Assembly: GCA_002842095.1 (NCBI GenBank)
Contig: PHCB01000007.1
Location: forward strand, 62,001-126,000
From: a candidate division BRC1 bacterium HGW-BRC1-1
Lineage (GTDB): Bacteria; Sumerlaeota; Sumerlaeia; Sumerlaeales; Sumerlaeaceae
Length of the DNA stretch: 64,000 bases
Direction of reading: 5' to 3'
The notes under the pieces were generated by a model. The model saw nothing but the letters and a program-made list of their open reading frames with translations. It searched no databases and was not told the origin of the DNA. Shown piece after piece: positions 1-8,305 of this stretch. The translations under genes were made by a program, and so were the position numbers. Position 1 is the first letter of the stretch. Every line of letters starts with the position of its first letter.

Positions 1-826
1 GAGGAACCTCCTGCCCACCGTGAAAGAGCCGCCAGGCCGATGGATCGTCCGCCGACGGAGGGAGGTGCAATGTTGCGGCATCGAGACCGTACACACCGGG
101 TTCGTACACCGATAATTTCAGCACCGGCCCGTGGGCCAGGGCGGTGTTCACTCTGGCCGCCCATTCGCGTTGTGGCTCCCAGCGCTCGGGTTTCTCGGGA
201 GGCAGCAGATACGCCCCATCGATTTGCGGATTCAGCAAGTTCGGCGAAACCATCGGATCGAAACTATCGGTTGTTGATGCGGCGGTGGTGGGCGGCGGCC
301 CCAGGTCGATTTCCGTGTCTGCCCAGTCCAGCATCCAATATCCGGCTGTCCCCAGATTGCGTGTGGCGGCTACTTCTCGCGTGAGGCTTAAGCCGTAAAC
401 CTGATGGTTGCGGAAACGCCCTGCTGCGGTGATGCGGAACCATTGTGGCGGAGCAGGACCATCCACCGTGGAGGGTATCACCGAGGTCTCTGCGGTGATA
501 CGTCCGTTCTCCACGTAATAATAATGACCCCGGGTGATTGTCACGTTGGGTTGCTTGCCGGTGGCCCCCGCGATCATGAAAACCGCCGGCCAGGTGCGCG
601 GAGCCGGGCGCGTAGCCTGCGATAAGTTTTCGAATCGAACGCGCAGCACTCCGGAAGTGGCACCGTCTGTGGCAACCCGCACGTCCTGCGACGGGAAATC
701 CGGCGCACCTGCCCCCACTACCTGAAGGGGCAACGGGGCGGGCGAATCAGTTGCCCCGGCGGGCGATCCGCAAAGAGCAATGGCGGCGGCGGCCAGCAAA
801 CCGAAAGTTTTAATGAGGCACGCCAT
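1..826 (-). CDS. Secreted protein, C25-peptidase-like N-terminal region (partial)
   Basis: An open frame runs from an ATG at 826 off the left edge of the window without a stop (275 codons seen). The first residues, MACLIKTFGLLAAAAIALCG, form a signal peptide, so the product is exported. The region near residues 230-275 (VYEPGVYGLDAATL, then WRLFHGGQEVP) resembles the pro-region of gingipain-type C25 proteins, where a 'GVYRV..EDL ... L..GREVP' pattern precedes the protease domain. The catalytic part would lie outside the window, so the family call is an inference. The ATG is 20 bp downstream of the deoB stop on the same strand, so the two may be co-transcribed although their functions are unrelated. 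Confidence 0.6.
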   Translation of the reverse strand, partial: MACLIKTFGLLAAAAIALCGSPAGATDSPAPLPLQVVGAGAPDFPSQDVRVATDGATSGVLRVRFENLSQATRPAPRTWPAVFMIAGATGKQPNVTITRGHYYYVENGRITAETSVIPSTVDGPAPPQWFRITAAGRFRNHQVYGLSLTREVAATRNLGTAGYWMLDWADTEIDLGPPPTTAASTTDSFDPMVSPNLLNPQIDGAYLLPPEKPERWEPQREWAARVNTALAHGPVLKLSVYEPGVYGLDAATLHLPPSADDPSAWRLFHGGQEVP

Positions 827-846
827 CAATTGACGGTCGCCGGTGA

Positions 847-2025
847 TTACTTCCACAACAGCTCCTTCAAAAAGCTTCGCCCCGCTTCGGTGGGTGCGAC
901 ACCAAGAAAATCGGCGCAGGTTGCCCCGATGTCGGCGAAGGTTTTTCGTGTGCCCAGATTCACGCCTGATTTAAAAGCGTGGCTGTACACCAGCAGCGGC
1001 GTGTATTCGCGCGAGTGATCTGAACTGGGCGTGGTCGGGTCGCAGCCGTGGTCCGCTGTGATGATCAGCAGATCCGAGGGCGACAGCGCCTTGATAATCT
1101 TTGGCAGGAACGCATCGAACGTTTCCAGTGCGCGCCGATATCCCACCGTGTCATTGCGGTGGCCGTATAACATGTCCGTATCCACCAGGTTCGTGAAAAT
1201 GAGCCCATCGATGGCTTCGTTGATCTGCAGCAGGGTTGCCACCACGCCGTCATCGTTCGACTTCGTGGGCACTTCTTTCGTCAGGCCCTGATGGGCAAAG
1301 ATGTCGCCGATCTTTCCAACGCCGATAACTTCCAGCCCCGCTTCTTTTACATTATCGAGCAACGTGGGTGCGCCCGGAACCACGCTGTAGTCGTGGCGGT
1401 TGCGCGTGCGTTCATAGGCCCCGCTTGTGCCGATGAACGGGCGCGCGATGACCCGGCCCACCCGGTGTGGCCCGTCCAGAATTTCGCGCGCAATGCGGCA
1501 CATCTCGTACAGCCGTTCCAGTGGCACCACCTCTTCGTGGGCGGCGATCTGGAAGACGCTATCGGCCGACGTATAGACGATGGGGAAACCGGTCGCCACA
1601 TGCTCATCGCCAAGACGTTCGATGATCTCCGTGCCGCTGGCCGTGCAATTGCCCAGCGTGCCCATGCCGATGGCCGCCTCGAAGGCGTTCATCACCTCCG
1701 GCGGAAAACCCTCCGGATAAGTGGGAAACGCCACCGGCGTCACCACCCCGGCAATTTCCCAATGGCCCAGTGTGGTGTCCTTTGCGGGAGACATCTCGGT
1801 GCATTTGCCGAAGCCCCCGGTGGGGTGCGCCTCGGGCGGCGTTCCACGAATTTCAACGATGTTACCCAACCCCAGAGCGCCCATGTTCGGCAGGCGCAGA
1901 CCGTCGTCAAAGGCTCGCGAAAGATTGCCAAGGGTATTGCTACCCTCGTCGCCGAAGTCCGCCGCATCGGGCATCTCGCCCGCGCCCACGCTGTCCAGCA
2001 CAATGATGATCGCCCGCTTTGCCAT
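847..2025 (-). CDS. deoB: Phosphopentomutase
   Basis: Interconverts ribose-1-phosphate/deoxyribose-1-phosphate and the 5-phosphates in nucleoside salvage; a cytosolic metal-dependent enzyme of the alkaline-phosphatase superfamily. The start chosen is the ATG of [20 protein letters not shown] at 2025, giving 392 residues, the usual DeoB length; the longer frame upstream has no family resemblance. The N-terminal Asp in VLDSVG is a metal ligand. The C-terminal ITADHGCDP and [11 protein letters not shown] motifs supply the other metal ligands. TLGHWE and the Thr-rich segment before it match the phosphothreonine nucleophile region. No other deo gene is adjacent in the window. Confidence 0.95.
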   Translation of the reverse strand: MAKRAIIIVLDSVGAGEMPDAADFGDEGSNTLGNLSRAFDDGLRLPNMGALGLGNIVEIRGTPPEAHPTGGFGKCTEMSPAKDTTLGHWEIAGVVTPVAFPTYPEGFPPEVMNAFEAAIGMGTLGNCTASGTEIIERLGDEHVATGFPIVYTSADSVFQIAAHEEVVPLERLYEMCRIAREILDGPHRVGRVIARPFIGTSGAYERTRNRHDYSVVPGAPTLLDNVKEAGLEVIGVGKIGDIFAHQGLTKEVPTKSNDDGVVATLLQINEAIDGLIFTNLVDTDMLYGHRNDTVGYRRALETFDAFLPKIIKALSPSDLLIITADHGCDPTTPSSDHSREYTPLLVYSHAFKSGVNLGTRKTFADIGATCADFLGVAPTEAGRSFLKELLWK

Positions 2026-2210
2026 ATACGCCTGCCTGAGCCTCGGCCCGCTTGCCGATGAAGGGCGGATGCAAGCCCCCTCGCCACCGCGGGCAGGTTT
2101 TGGTTTCACAAAGAATGCACCCGAGCGCGCCAAGCCCATTCAAGCCAGAATCCACGCCAAGTGCAAAGTGGATAAAAACCCGCCCCAAGCGGTACAAGTC
2201 AAGCGGTTGT

Positions 2211-2288
2211 GCCCGCGTAGCTCAGCACGGATAGAGCAGCGGTTTCCTAAACCGTTGGTCGCAGGTTCGAATCCTGCCGTGGGCACCA
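2211..2288 (+). tRNA. tRNA-Arg (anticodon CCU)
   Basis: Complete cloverleaf: acceptor GCCCGCG pairs with CGTGGGC; the D arm is GCTC/GAGC. The anticodon stem GCGGT/ACCGT encloses loop TTCCTAA, anticodon CCT. The T arm is GCAGG-TTCGAAT-CCTGC. The 3' ACCA is encoded. The opposite strand produces the spurious GFEPATN-type peptide typical of antisense tRNA ORFs. The 19 bp at 2261-2279 recur exactly in a tRNA fragment at 20040-20058. Confidence 0.96.
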
Positions 2289-2436
2289 GTTCAACTGCAT
2301 GGTTTCCAGTTCGGGGACTGCCTGCCAATGCACATCCAGTTTGAATGCTCCACTAATGCAGATGCATTCCAGACTAAGTTGTGACGATCAACACGAACAC
2401 TACTTAGATGCACTTCCTTCAGAAACGGAGACTGAT

Positions 2437-3360
2437 GTGACAATATTAGGCGCCTTCGTGAAAAGAGCCGTATTTGCCTCGGCAGCAATGACCTTGGCAG
2501 GTTTCGCCGCTACTGCATCCGCTGCCACGACCACCGCCACGGCAGACACACCGGCGACGTACACGACAGCGATGAACATCGCATACCGTGGCGAACTGCC
2601 CGCCGGCGCGGATGCATACATGGCGGAGCGGTGCCGGTTGGATTTTTATCATCCCACCAATCGCCCCGGCTACGCCACCGTGGTTTGGTTACACGGCGGC
2701 GGGCTTTCCAGCGGAGAAAAGGCGATCCCAGAGCCGCTGAAAGAAAAGGGTTTCGCGGTGGCGGCTGTGAATTACCGGCTTTATCCGAAGGCGAAGTGCC
2801 CTGAGTTTATCGACGACGCTGCGGCTGCCGTGGTGTGGGCGTTGAAGAATGTGGAGACTTACGGAGGCGACCCGTCGCTGGTGTTCGTGTCGGGTTACTC
2901 TGCGGGCGGGTATCTGGCCGACATGGTCGGGCTGGACAAGAGCTACCTGCAAAAATACGACGCCGACGCCAATGCTCTGGCGGGGATCGTGTCGCTTAGC
3001 GGACAGGCCATCACGCACTTTGCCGTGCGCGATGCACACGGCATCCCGGGCACACAACCCGTGGTGGATGAGTATGCGCCGTTGTTCCATGTGCGCAAGG
3101 ATGCGCCGCCATTGGTGCTGATTTCAGGCGACCGGGAACTGGAGATGCTGGGGCGTTACGAGGAAAACGCCTACCTTGCCCGCATGATGAAGGTGGCAGG
3201 CCATACGCAAACGACGCTACTGGAGTTGGATGGTTTCGATCACGGCACCATGCCCGGCCCGGGCTTTGAATTGGCCGTAAAAGAAATAATCGCGCTCAGC
3301 GCAAAGAAGCGCGACAGAAAGTTCGCCCATAAAAGATCAGTTCGTACGGCGAAGGAGTGA
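2437..3360 (+). CDS. Secreted alpha/beta-hydrolase (esterase-like)
   Basis: Probable serine esterase/deacylase of the alpha/beta-hydrolase fold, exported. The GTG at 2437 is preferred because GGAG lies at 2427-2430 with a 6-nt gap, and it opens directly into a signal peptide (VKRAVFASAAMTLAGFAATASA); the protein is then 307 residues. Motifs: HGGG for the oxyanion hole, GYSAGG around the nucleophilic Ser, SGDRE for the acid and DGFDHGTM around the catalytic His, the layout of the BD-FAE/kynurenine-formamidase-like group. The substrate is unknown; acetylated polysaccharide is plausible given the glycosidase genes downstream, but that is inference. It converges with the next gene at 3453. Confidence 0.82.
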   Translation: MTILGAFVKRAVFASAAMTLAGFAATASAATTTATADTPATYTTAMNIAYRGELPAGADAYMAERCRLDFYHPTNRPGYATVVWLHGGGLSSGEKAIPEPLKEKGFAVAAVNYRLYPKAKCPEFIDDAAAAVVWALKNVETYGGDPSLVFVSGYSAGGYLADMVGLDKSYLQKYDADANALAGIVSLSGQAITHFAVRDAHGIPGTQPVVDEYAPLFHVRKDAPPLVLISGDRELEMLGRYEENAYLARMMKVAGHTQTTLLELDGFDHGTMPGPGFELAVKEIIALSAKKRDRKFAHKRSVRTAKE

Positions 3361-3452
3361 GACGAGGAAGAGGGTCTTCACGATCCCAGCAGCCTTGCCT
3401 GCGACTTCGCCCATACTGAGAACAACTGGGATGATTGCGGCGAGCCTGAGTC

Positions 3453-5099
3453 TTATTTGGTGTCGTAGTGGATTCCCTTCAATGTGACTTGGTAACTGGC
3501 GGGTTTGGTTGTGATGTTATTGAACTGAATTCGGAGACCAGCGGTTTGGGCGATGGAGCGTTGGAAGTCGCCGTTTCTGCCCCATTTGTTGAGGCTGGTT
3601 TTTTCGGGGTTGATCCAGCGGATTCCGTCGCGTTCGGGGGTGATGGTGTCGAGACGAGCGTCCCACAGGTCGCCGTCGGTGTCGACGAGGCAGACGTTAA
3701 TTTGCAGAGCGCCTGGGGAAGTGGTGGGTGGGATATCGATGTCGAAACCGATGCGGTGCAGTTGAGACAGATTTGCTGTGGCGGCGAAAACGACGTTCGC
3801 TTGCACGTAGGCGTTTTCCTTGCGGAACTCCATGTCGATGGAGGCGGGGAGTCGCATGGGCATCAGGAGAGCCGGGCGCGGGGAATCGCGGATGGCGGCG
3901 GTGGCTTCGTGCGCGGTGAGGATGAGACGCGCGGTTTTGGTTTCGAAGGTGGTGAGGGGTTGCGACGCGGCGGGCTGCGTGCTGGCAGTGTCGCTGGTAA
4001 GGGCCTCCCAAGGCATTCGAACTTCGTCAAAATAGATCGCGTCGGTACCTGTGGCGAAGGTGGCGGCGGCGAGTCCGAGATCGTGGGCGAAAGGATCGGG
4101 TGCCTGCATTGCAGCGACATAGGCCTGCAGGGCAGAGGTGGATAGTTCGGTGTCAGCACAGACTATGGCGGGCCAGCTCCACCATTGTCCCGCGCTTCGG
4201 GCGTCGGGATTATTATCGAAGAAGTCTCGCTGGAGGCGATCGAGGAACTGGCGTGCGGGAGCGTCGCCGTTGGATGCCCATGAGAGAACCATGAGCTGCG
4301 CGAGGACATCGGGATAGGCGACCTTGAGCTTTCCGCTTACGATGCCAAAGGGGTCGATGGTATAGCCGAAAGCCCCAATGGATGGACGCCAGTAGCGCGG
4401 GATGCTGCGCTGGATCTGCTCGCGGTGGGCGGTTGCATCGGCCACGAGGGTGGCGTCGCCAAGTTCGGTGAAGCAGCGTGTAAAGGCGGCCAGGCCGGCA
4501 GCTACTTCGAGGTTATCCATGAGGTACTTCTCGGGGTAGAGCGGTTTTGCATACGTGAGGCCGTCTTCGTCCATGGTAAGGAGGATGGCTCCATACGCTT
4601 TGGTAAGGGCGGGCTGAAGATTTCGCAGAAGCGAAGTGTCGCCGGAGGCGGTGCGATGGCGCCAGGCGACCATGGCAAAAGTGGCGGGGTAACTGTCGCT
4701 GCTGTCGTAGTCATTCTTGCTCTTCAATGCGCGGGGTGGCCCCTCGAAGTCGTAGATCGTTCCATCGGGATTGAGGTTTGCGGCATACCAGCGCAGCCAG
4801 CGTTCGGTTGCGTCGAGGAATCGGGTGCGTTGTGAGATGTCGGTGGTCACGCGGGCGGCCTCGGTCCAGCCAAGGGCGGCGAGGTTTGAGAAGTAGGGGA
4901 CGAGACGCACGGAGGGGTTGGAGGGAAGATTAAGCAGGATGCGCCCTTCGGGATCCTGATATTTAAGAAGACGCTCGGCGAGAGCGCAGGCGCGGGCGGG
5001 GTCAGGGACGAAATGAGAAGCGGCTGTCTCGCATTGGGCTGGTGAACCACCGCCGGCGAGAGCAGCGAGCAGGAGAATGTTGCGGCTAAAGCGTTTCAT
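3453..5099 (-). CDS. Secreted glycosidase-like protein, helical barrel
   Basis: 548 residues with a signal peptide (MKRFSRNILLLAALAGGGSPA). The central region has the repeated helix pattern of (alpha/alpha)6 glycosidases. It shares blocks with the 700-residue protein encoded at 15245: NPDGTIYDF, YDSSDSY, LTYAKPLYPEKYLMDN. The C-terminal ~150 residues look like a beta-rich carbohydrate-binding domain (VQANVVFAATANLSQLHRIGFDIDI). I cannot place it in a named GH family. Its ATG overlaps the stop of the solute-binding protein gene by 4 bp, so it is the last gene of the transporter operon. It probably trims an oligosaccharide outside the cytoplasm for uptake by the transporter; this is inferred from context. 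Confidence 0.75.
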   Translation of the reverse strand: MKRFSRNILLLAALAGGGSPAQCETAASHFVPDPARACALAERLLKYQDPEGRILLNLPSNPSVRLVPYFSNLAALGWTEAARVTTDISQRTRFLDATERWLRWYAANLNPDGTIYDFEGPPRALKSKNDYDSSDSYPATFAMVAWRHRTASGDTSLLRNLQPALTKAYGAILLTMDEDGLTYAKPLYPEKYLMDNLEVAAGLAAFTRCFTELGDATLVADATAHREQIQRSIPRYWRPSIGAFGYTIDPFGIVSGKLKVAYPDVLAQLMVLSWASNGDAPARQFLDRLQRDFFDNNPDARSAGQWWSWPAIVCADTELSTSALQAYVAAMQAPDPFAHDLGLAAATFATGTDAIYFDEVRMPWEALTSDTASTQPAASQPLTTFETKTARLILTAHEATAAIRDSPRPALLMPMRLPASIDMEFRKENAYVQANVVFAATANLSQLHRIGFDIDIPPTTSPGALQINVCLVDTDGDLWDARLDTITPERDGIRWINPEKTSLNKWGRNGDFQRSIAQTAGLRIQFNNITTKPASYQVTLKGIHYDTK

Positions 5100-6493
5100 G
5101 GTGTTACTCCTTGGGAACCTGAGGTTGTTGTTGTGGGGGGAGGATCGCGGAATACTTCAGCCACGGATGATTGGAAGGTTGTGCGCATGTGCGTGAGTGC
5201 TTGTTGAGGCGTTGCTTCGCCGCTGAGCACCCGCTCTTCCACCTGGTTCATCAGATACATGAACTTGTTGAAGAGGGGCAACTTGATGCCCCGTGCGTTG
5301 GGGCTGTTCACGAGGTCTTTGACGAACCGCCAGTATGGGGTGTCGTAACCCGGGTCGCTCTGCACAGCGCTGGCGGCAGCCATGTCGCCGGGCAGGGGGC
5401 CGACGCGAAACCGGATGGTTTGGGCGGGCGCGGTTATCCATGCGATGAAATCCCACGCTTCCTGCTTGTGGCGGCTGGCAGTGGGGATCGTGAACATGCT
5501 GGCGTTGAGGATGGTGGCGTTGGCGCGGCCGCCGGGTGGGGCGGGGAAAGCAAAGTAACCCCACTCGAAGCCGGGGGGCGCGTACATCTCGATGATCTTC
5601 TTGTACCACTCGCCTACGACGATCATGGTAAGCTGGCCGGTGAGGAAGGGGTTGTTTGGCGAAACCGTGTTGCCGAGGGATGAGAGAAACCCGCGCTGAC
5701 TGCGATAGCCATATTTGTCGACGTTTGTCTTGAGCCATTCGAGAAACTCCACCATTCGCGGCGTGTCTACCAGCACGGTGCGCGTGTTGGGGTCCCAAAA
5801 ATCGACGCCCCAAACAGAGGCCCAACTCATGATCTGCCCGATATAAGCAAAGCCGAGAACCTGAATGCCGTCGCGCGGATTATCGTTACGGTATTTGGTG
5901 AGCTTTTCTGCATAAAGGTCGAACTCGGCCAACGTAGCAGGGGGGCGTTCGGGGTCGAGACCAGCTTCGCGGAAGGCTTGCTTGTTATACATGATGAAGA
6001 ACGAGCCGACGCCCGTGCTGAGAGCGTAGGTGTGGTTGTTGTAGCGGTAGAGCTCCTGCACGGGGGTGGAGTATTCGTCGAGGGAGCGCGTGGATGCAGC
6101 GAGATAGGGGTCCAGGGGAACGATCGCATTGCGTTCTGCGTAGTCGGCCACATCGTCGGCCCAAACGGTGGAGCACACGTCCGGGGTGTCACCGCCCGCG
6201 AAAGCGATGCGCATCTTGTTATAGTCGTTGGCCACGTAGGTCCAGCGGACGAAGGTGTGATCTTGCGAGCGGTTATACTCGTCGATGAGTTTGCGCAGGG
6301 ATTCTAATTCGCGTCCGCCCCAGCCGGTCCAGTAGCTGATTTCAGTGCGACCATCAACGGTGCGGGACTTCGGCCCCGATGCCCAATAGATAAGCACAAT
6401 GGTAGAAATTAGAATGGCCGCAATGAGAAGGTTCAGGTGCAATAATCCGAGGTTGGTGGAACGAGGCGGTTTGGTGGAATTGGGCGAGTTCAT
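5096..6493 (-). CDS. ABC sugar transporter, solute-binding protein
   Basis: Family 1 extracellular solute-binding protein, 465 residues. The start is the ATG at 6493 (MNSPNSTKPP), which overlaps the permease stop as ATGA. A single hydrophobic segment near residues 18-38 (LLHLNLLIAAILISTIVLIYW) acts as an uncleaved anchor or signal; I see no lipobox. The mature part begins TEISYWTGWGGRELESLRKL, and carries the AGGDTPDV motif typical of sugar-binding proteins; a later GQLTMIVVGEWYKK segment also fits. It captures a sugar or oligosaccharide and hands it to the two permeases encoded just upstream. No ATPase gene is in the operon, so a shared MsmX/UgpC-type ATPase elsewhere is likely. Confidence 0.9.
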   Translation of the reverse strand: MNSPNSTKPPRSTNLGLLHLNLLIAAILISTIVLIYWASGPKSRTVDGRTEISYWTGWGGRELESLRKLIDEYNRSQDHTFVRWTYVANDYNKMRIAFAGGDTPDVCSTVWADDVADYAERNAIVPLDPYLAASTRSLDEYSTPVQELYRYNNHTYALSTGVGSFFIMYNKQAFREAGLDPERPPATLAEFDLYAEKLTKYRNDNPRDGIQVLGFAYIGQIMSWASVWGVDFWDPNTRTVLVDTPRMVEFLEWLKTNVDKYGYRSQRGFLSSLGNTVSPNNPFLTGQLTMIVVGEWYKKIIEMYAPPGFEWGYFAFPAPPGGRANATILNASMFTIPTASRHKQEAWDFIAWITAPAQTIRFRVGPLPGDMAAASAVQSDPGYDTPYWRFVKDLVNSPNARGIKLPLFNKFMYLMNQVEERVLSGEATPQQALTHMRTTFQSSVAEVFRDPPPTTTTSGSQGVTP

Positions 6494-7326
6494 GCTTTCA
6501 ACCCCGAGAGATGGATGCCTTCCACAAAGGTTTTCTGCATGAAGAGGAAAAGGAGAATGACGGGAACGATCATGATGGTGGAGGCGGCCATGAGGAGATG
6601 CCACTCGGCAGCGTGTTGGCTTACGAATTGTTGAAGCCCGATAGAGAGGGTGTACATGCGGTCGTCGTTAAGGTAGATTAACGGCCCGAGGAAGTCGTTC
6701 CAGGCGGCCGTGAAGGTGAAGAAGGCAACCACCATGAGGGCCGGGCGTGAGAGGGGAAGGACGAGGCGCCAATAGATGTCGAAATGCGAGCAACCATCGA
6801 TGCGGGCCACGTCGATGAGGTCGCGGGGGATGGTGCGAAAGAACTGCATGAGCAGAAAGACAAAGAACGCGGTGGAAAAAAACGCGGGGATGATGAGCGG
6901 ACGATAACTGCCGACCCATCCCAGATTCTTGAAGATGATGAAAACGGGGATCATGGTGACCTGTCCAGGGAGCATCACTGTGGCGAGCATGACGAGAAAA
7001 AGGGGACGCGACCACCGCCATCGCACCACGGCAAAACCGTAGGCTACCAGAGAGCAGGAAAAGAGTGTGGCGAAAGTCGAGGTTAGTGCTACAAAGATGG
7101 TGTTCCACGCGTAGCGAATGAATGGGATGGTGTTGACGGCCTCCACATAGTTCTGCCAGCAGACAGGACTGGGCAACCAGTTCGGGGAGGACGAAAATAT
7201 CTGAGCGGGGGGTTTGAGTGATGTGCTGACAAGCCACGCGAAGGGTAGCGCAAAGACGATAGACAACGCGAGAAGCGAGGCGTGCCCAGTGACGGAGACG
7301 ATGGCGTCGGCGGAGCGGCGGTTCAT
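6490..7326 (-). CDS. ABC sugar transporter permease (MalG type)
   Basis: Inner-membrane permease of the carbohydrate uptake-1 family, 278 residues from the ATG at 7326 (MNRRSADAIVSVTGHASLLALS). The longer upstream frame is Ser/Pro-rich and overlaps the other permease gene, so it was rejected. About six membrane helices are visible. The EAA loop that contacts the ATPase is LIDVARIDGCSHFDIYWRLVLPLSRPAL. The substrate is unknown beyond 'sugar'. It follows the MalF-like gene by 4 bp and overlaps the binding-protein gene by 4 bp, a tightly coupled operon. Confidence 0.92.
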   Translation of the reverse strand: MNRRSADAIVSVTGHASLLALSIVFALPFAWLVSTSLKPPAQIFSSSPNWLPSPVCWQNYVEAVNTIPFIRYAWNTIFVALTSTFATLFSCSLVAYGFAVVRWRWSRPLFLVMLATVMLPGQVTMIPVFIIFKNLGWVGSYRPLIIPAFFSTAFFVFLLMQFFRTIPRDLIDVARIDGCSHFDIYWRLVLPLSRPALMVVAFFTFTAAWNDFLGPLIYLNDDRMYTLSIGLQQFVSQHAAEWHLLMAASTIMIVPVILLFLFMQKTFVEGIHLSGLKA

Positions 7327-7330
7327 GGTG

Positions 7331-8266
7331 TCAGCCTCCCTGATAGTAGACGCGCCGCGCGCTAACGCGGAACACGATGAGTGTGAGCACGAGAGTAATG
7401 AAGAAGAGAATCCACGCCTGTGCTGATGCGTAGCCCATCCGCCAATGGGGGAAGGCGTTGTTGAAAAGGCTGAGGGCGTAGAACAGTGTGGATTGCTCGG
7501 GCCCCCCGCCTCCGCCGGAAATGACGTAGGCTTGGGTAAAGTATTGGAAGCCGCCAATGAACCCCATGATGCCATTATAAAAAATGACCGGGCTGAGCAT
7601 GGGCAGCGTGATGTGGACCTGGCGGCGCCACCATCCGGCGCCATCGATCTCTGCGGCCTCGTGCAGGGATCGAGGCACATCCTGCAGCCCGGCGAGGAAG
7701 ATAAGCATCGTGCCGCCAACGCCCCACAAGCCCATGATGATGAGCGCGGGCTTGGCCCAGGTGGGATCGCTGAACCAGCCGGGTGCGGGCAGCGAGAGGA
7801 AGCCGAGACCGAGACTGGTAAGCCAGCCGTTGAAACTTCGAATGCCGACGTTGATGAGGCCGTAGTCGGGGTTAAAAAGCCACATCCAAAGAACCGACAT
7901 GGCCACCACCGGGGTGAGGCAGGGCAGATAAATGAGTGTCCGGTAAATGGAAATACCGCGGCGGCGTTGGTTGAGCATCATGGCGAGAGAGAGCGAGAAA
8001 AACAGACTGACGGGTACGCCGATGAGGATGATGTAGAAGGTGTTCTTGAGGCTGACGTAGAACTCCGGGTCGGCGAAAATAGCACGGTAGTTTTGCAGAC
8101 CGATGAACTGAGGCGGGCGCATGCCATCGTATGCGCACAGGCTGAGATAAATTGACGACCCCACGGGATAGACGACCCATAGGAGGAAGCCGAGAATCCA
8201 CGGCCCCACAAATAGGAGGCCGGTGAGATACTCATTATCGATGCTCTGGCGTTTCAACCGCAACAT
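7331..8266 (-). CDS. ABC sugar transporter permease (MalF/UgpA type)
   Basis: Inner-membrane permease, 311 residues, partner of the MalG-like protein. The N-terminus MLRLKRQSIDNEYLTGLLFVGP leads straight into the first membrane helix, as usual for this family. Six helices are visible. The EAA-loop motif is SLHEAAEIDGAGWWRRQVHITLPMLSP. It lies 39 bp downstream of a secreted glycosidase-like gene, consistent with one operon for extracellular cleavage and uptake. Confidence 0.93.
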   Translation of the reverse strand: MLRLKRQSIDNEYLTGLLFVGPWILGFLLWVVYPVGSSIYLSLCAYDGMRPPQFIGLQNYRAIFADPEFYVSLKNTFYIILIGVPVSLFFSLSLAMMLNQRRRGISIYRTLIYLPCLTPVVAMSVLWMWLFNPDYGLINVGIRSFNGWLTSLGLGFLSLPAPGWFSDPTWAKPALIIMGLWGVGGTMLIFLAGLQDVPRSLHEAAEIDGAGWWRRQVHITLPMLSPVIFYNGIMGFIGGFQYFTQAYVISGGGGGPEQSTLFYALSLFNNAFPHWRMGYASAQAWILFFITLVLTLIVFRVSARRVYYQGG

Positions 8267-8305
8267 GGAAAAACTCCGGTGCCGAGAACGTGGGGGAGTT
8301 TCATG

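Noticed and set aside
1291-2344. Long plus-strand frames opposite deoB
   Set aside because: They are third-position GC shadows of deoB, whose protein is clearly conserved.
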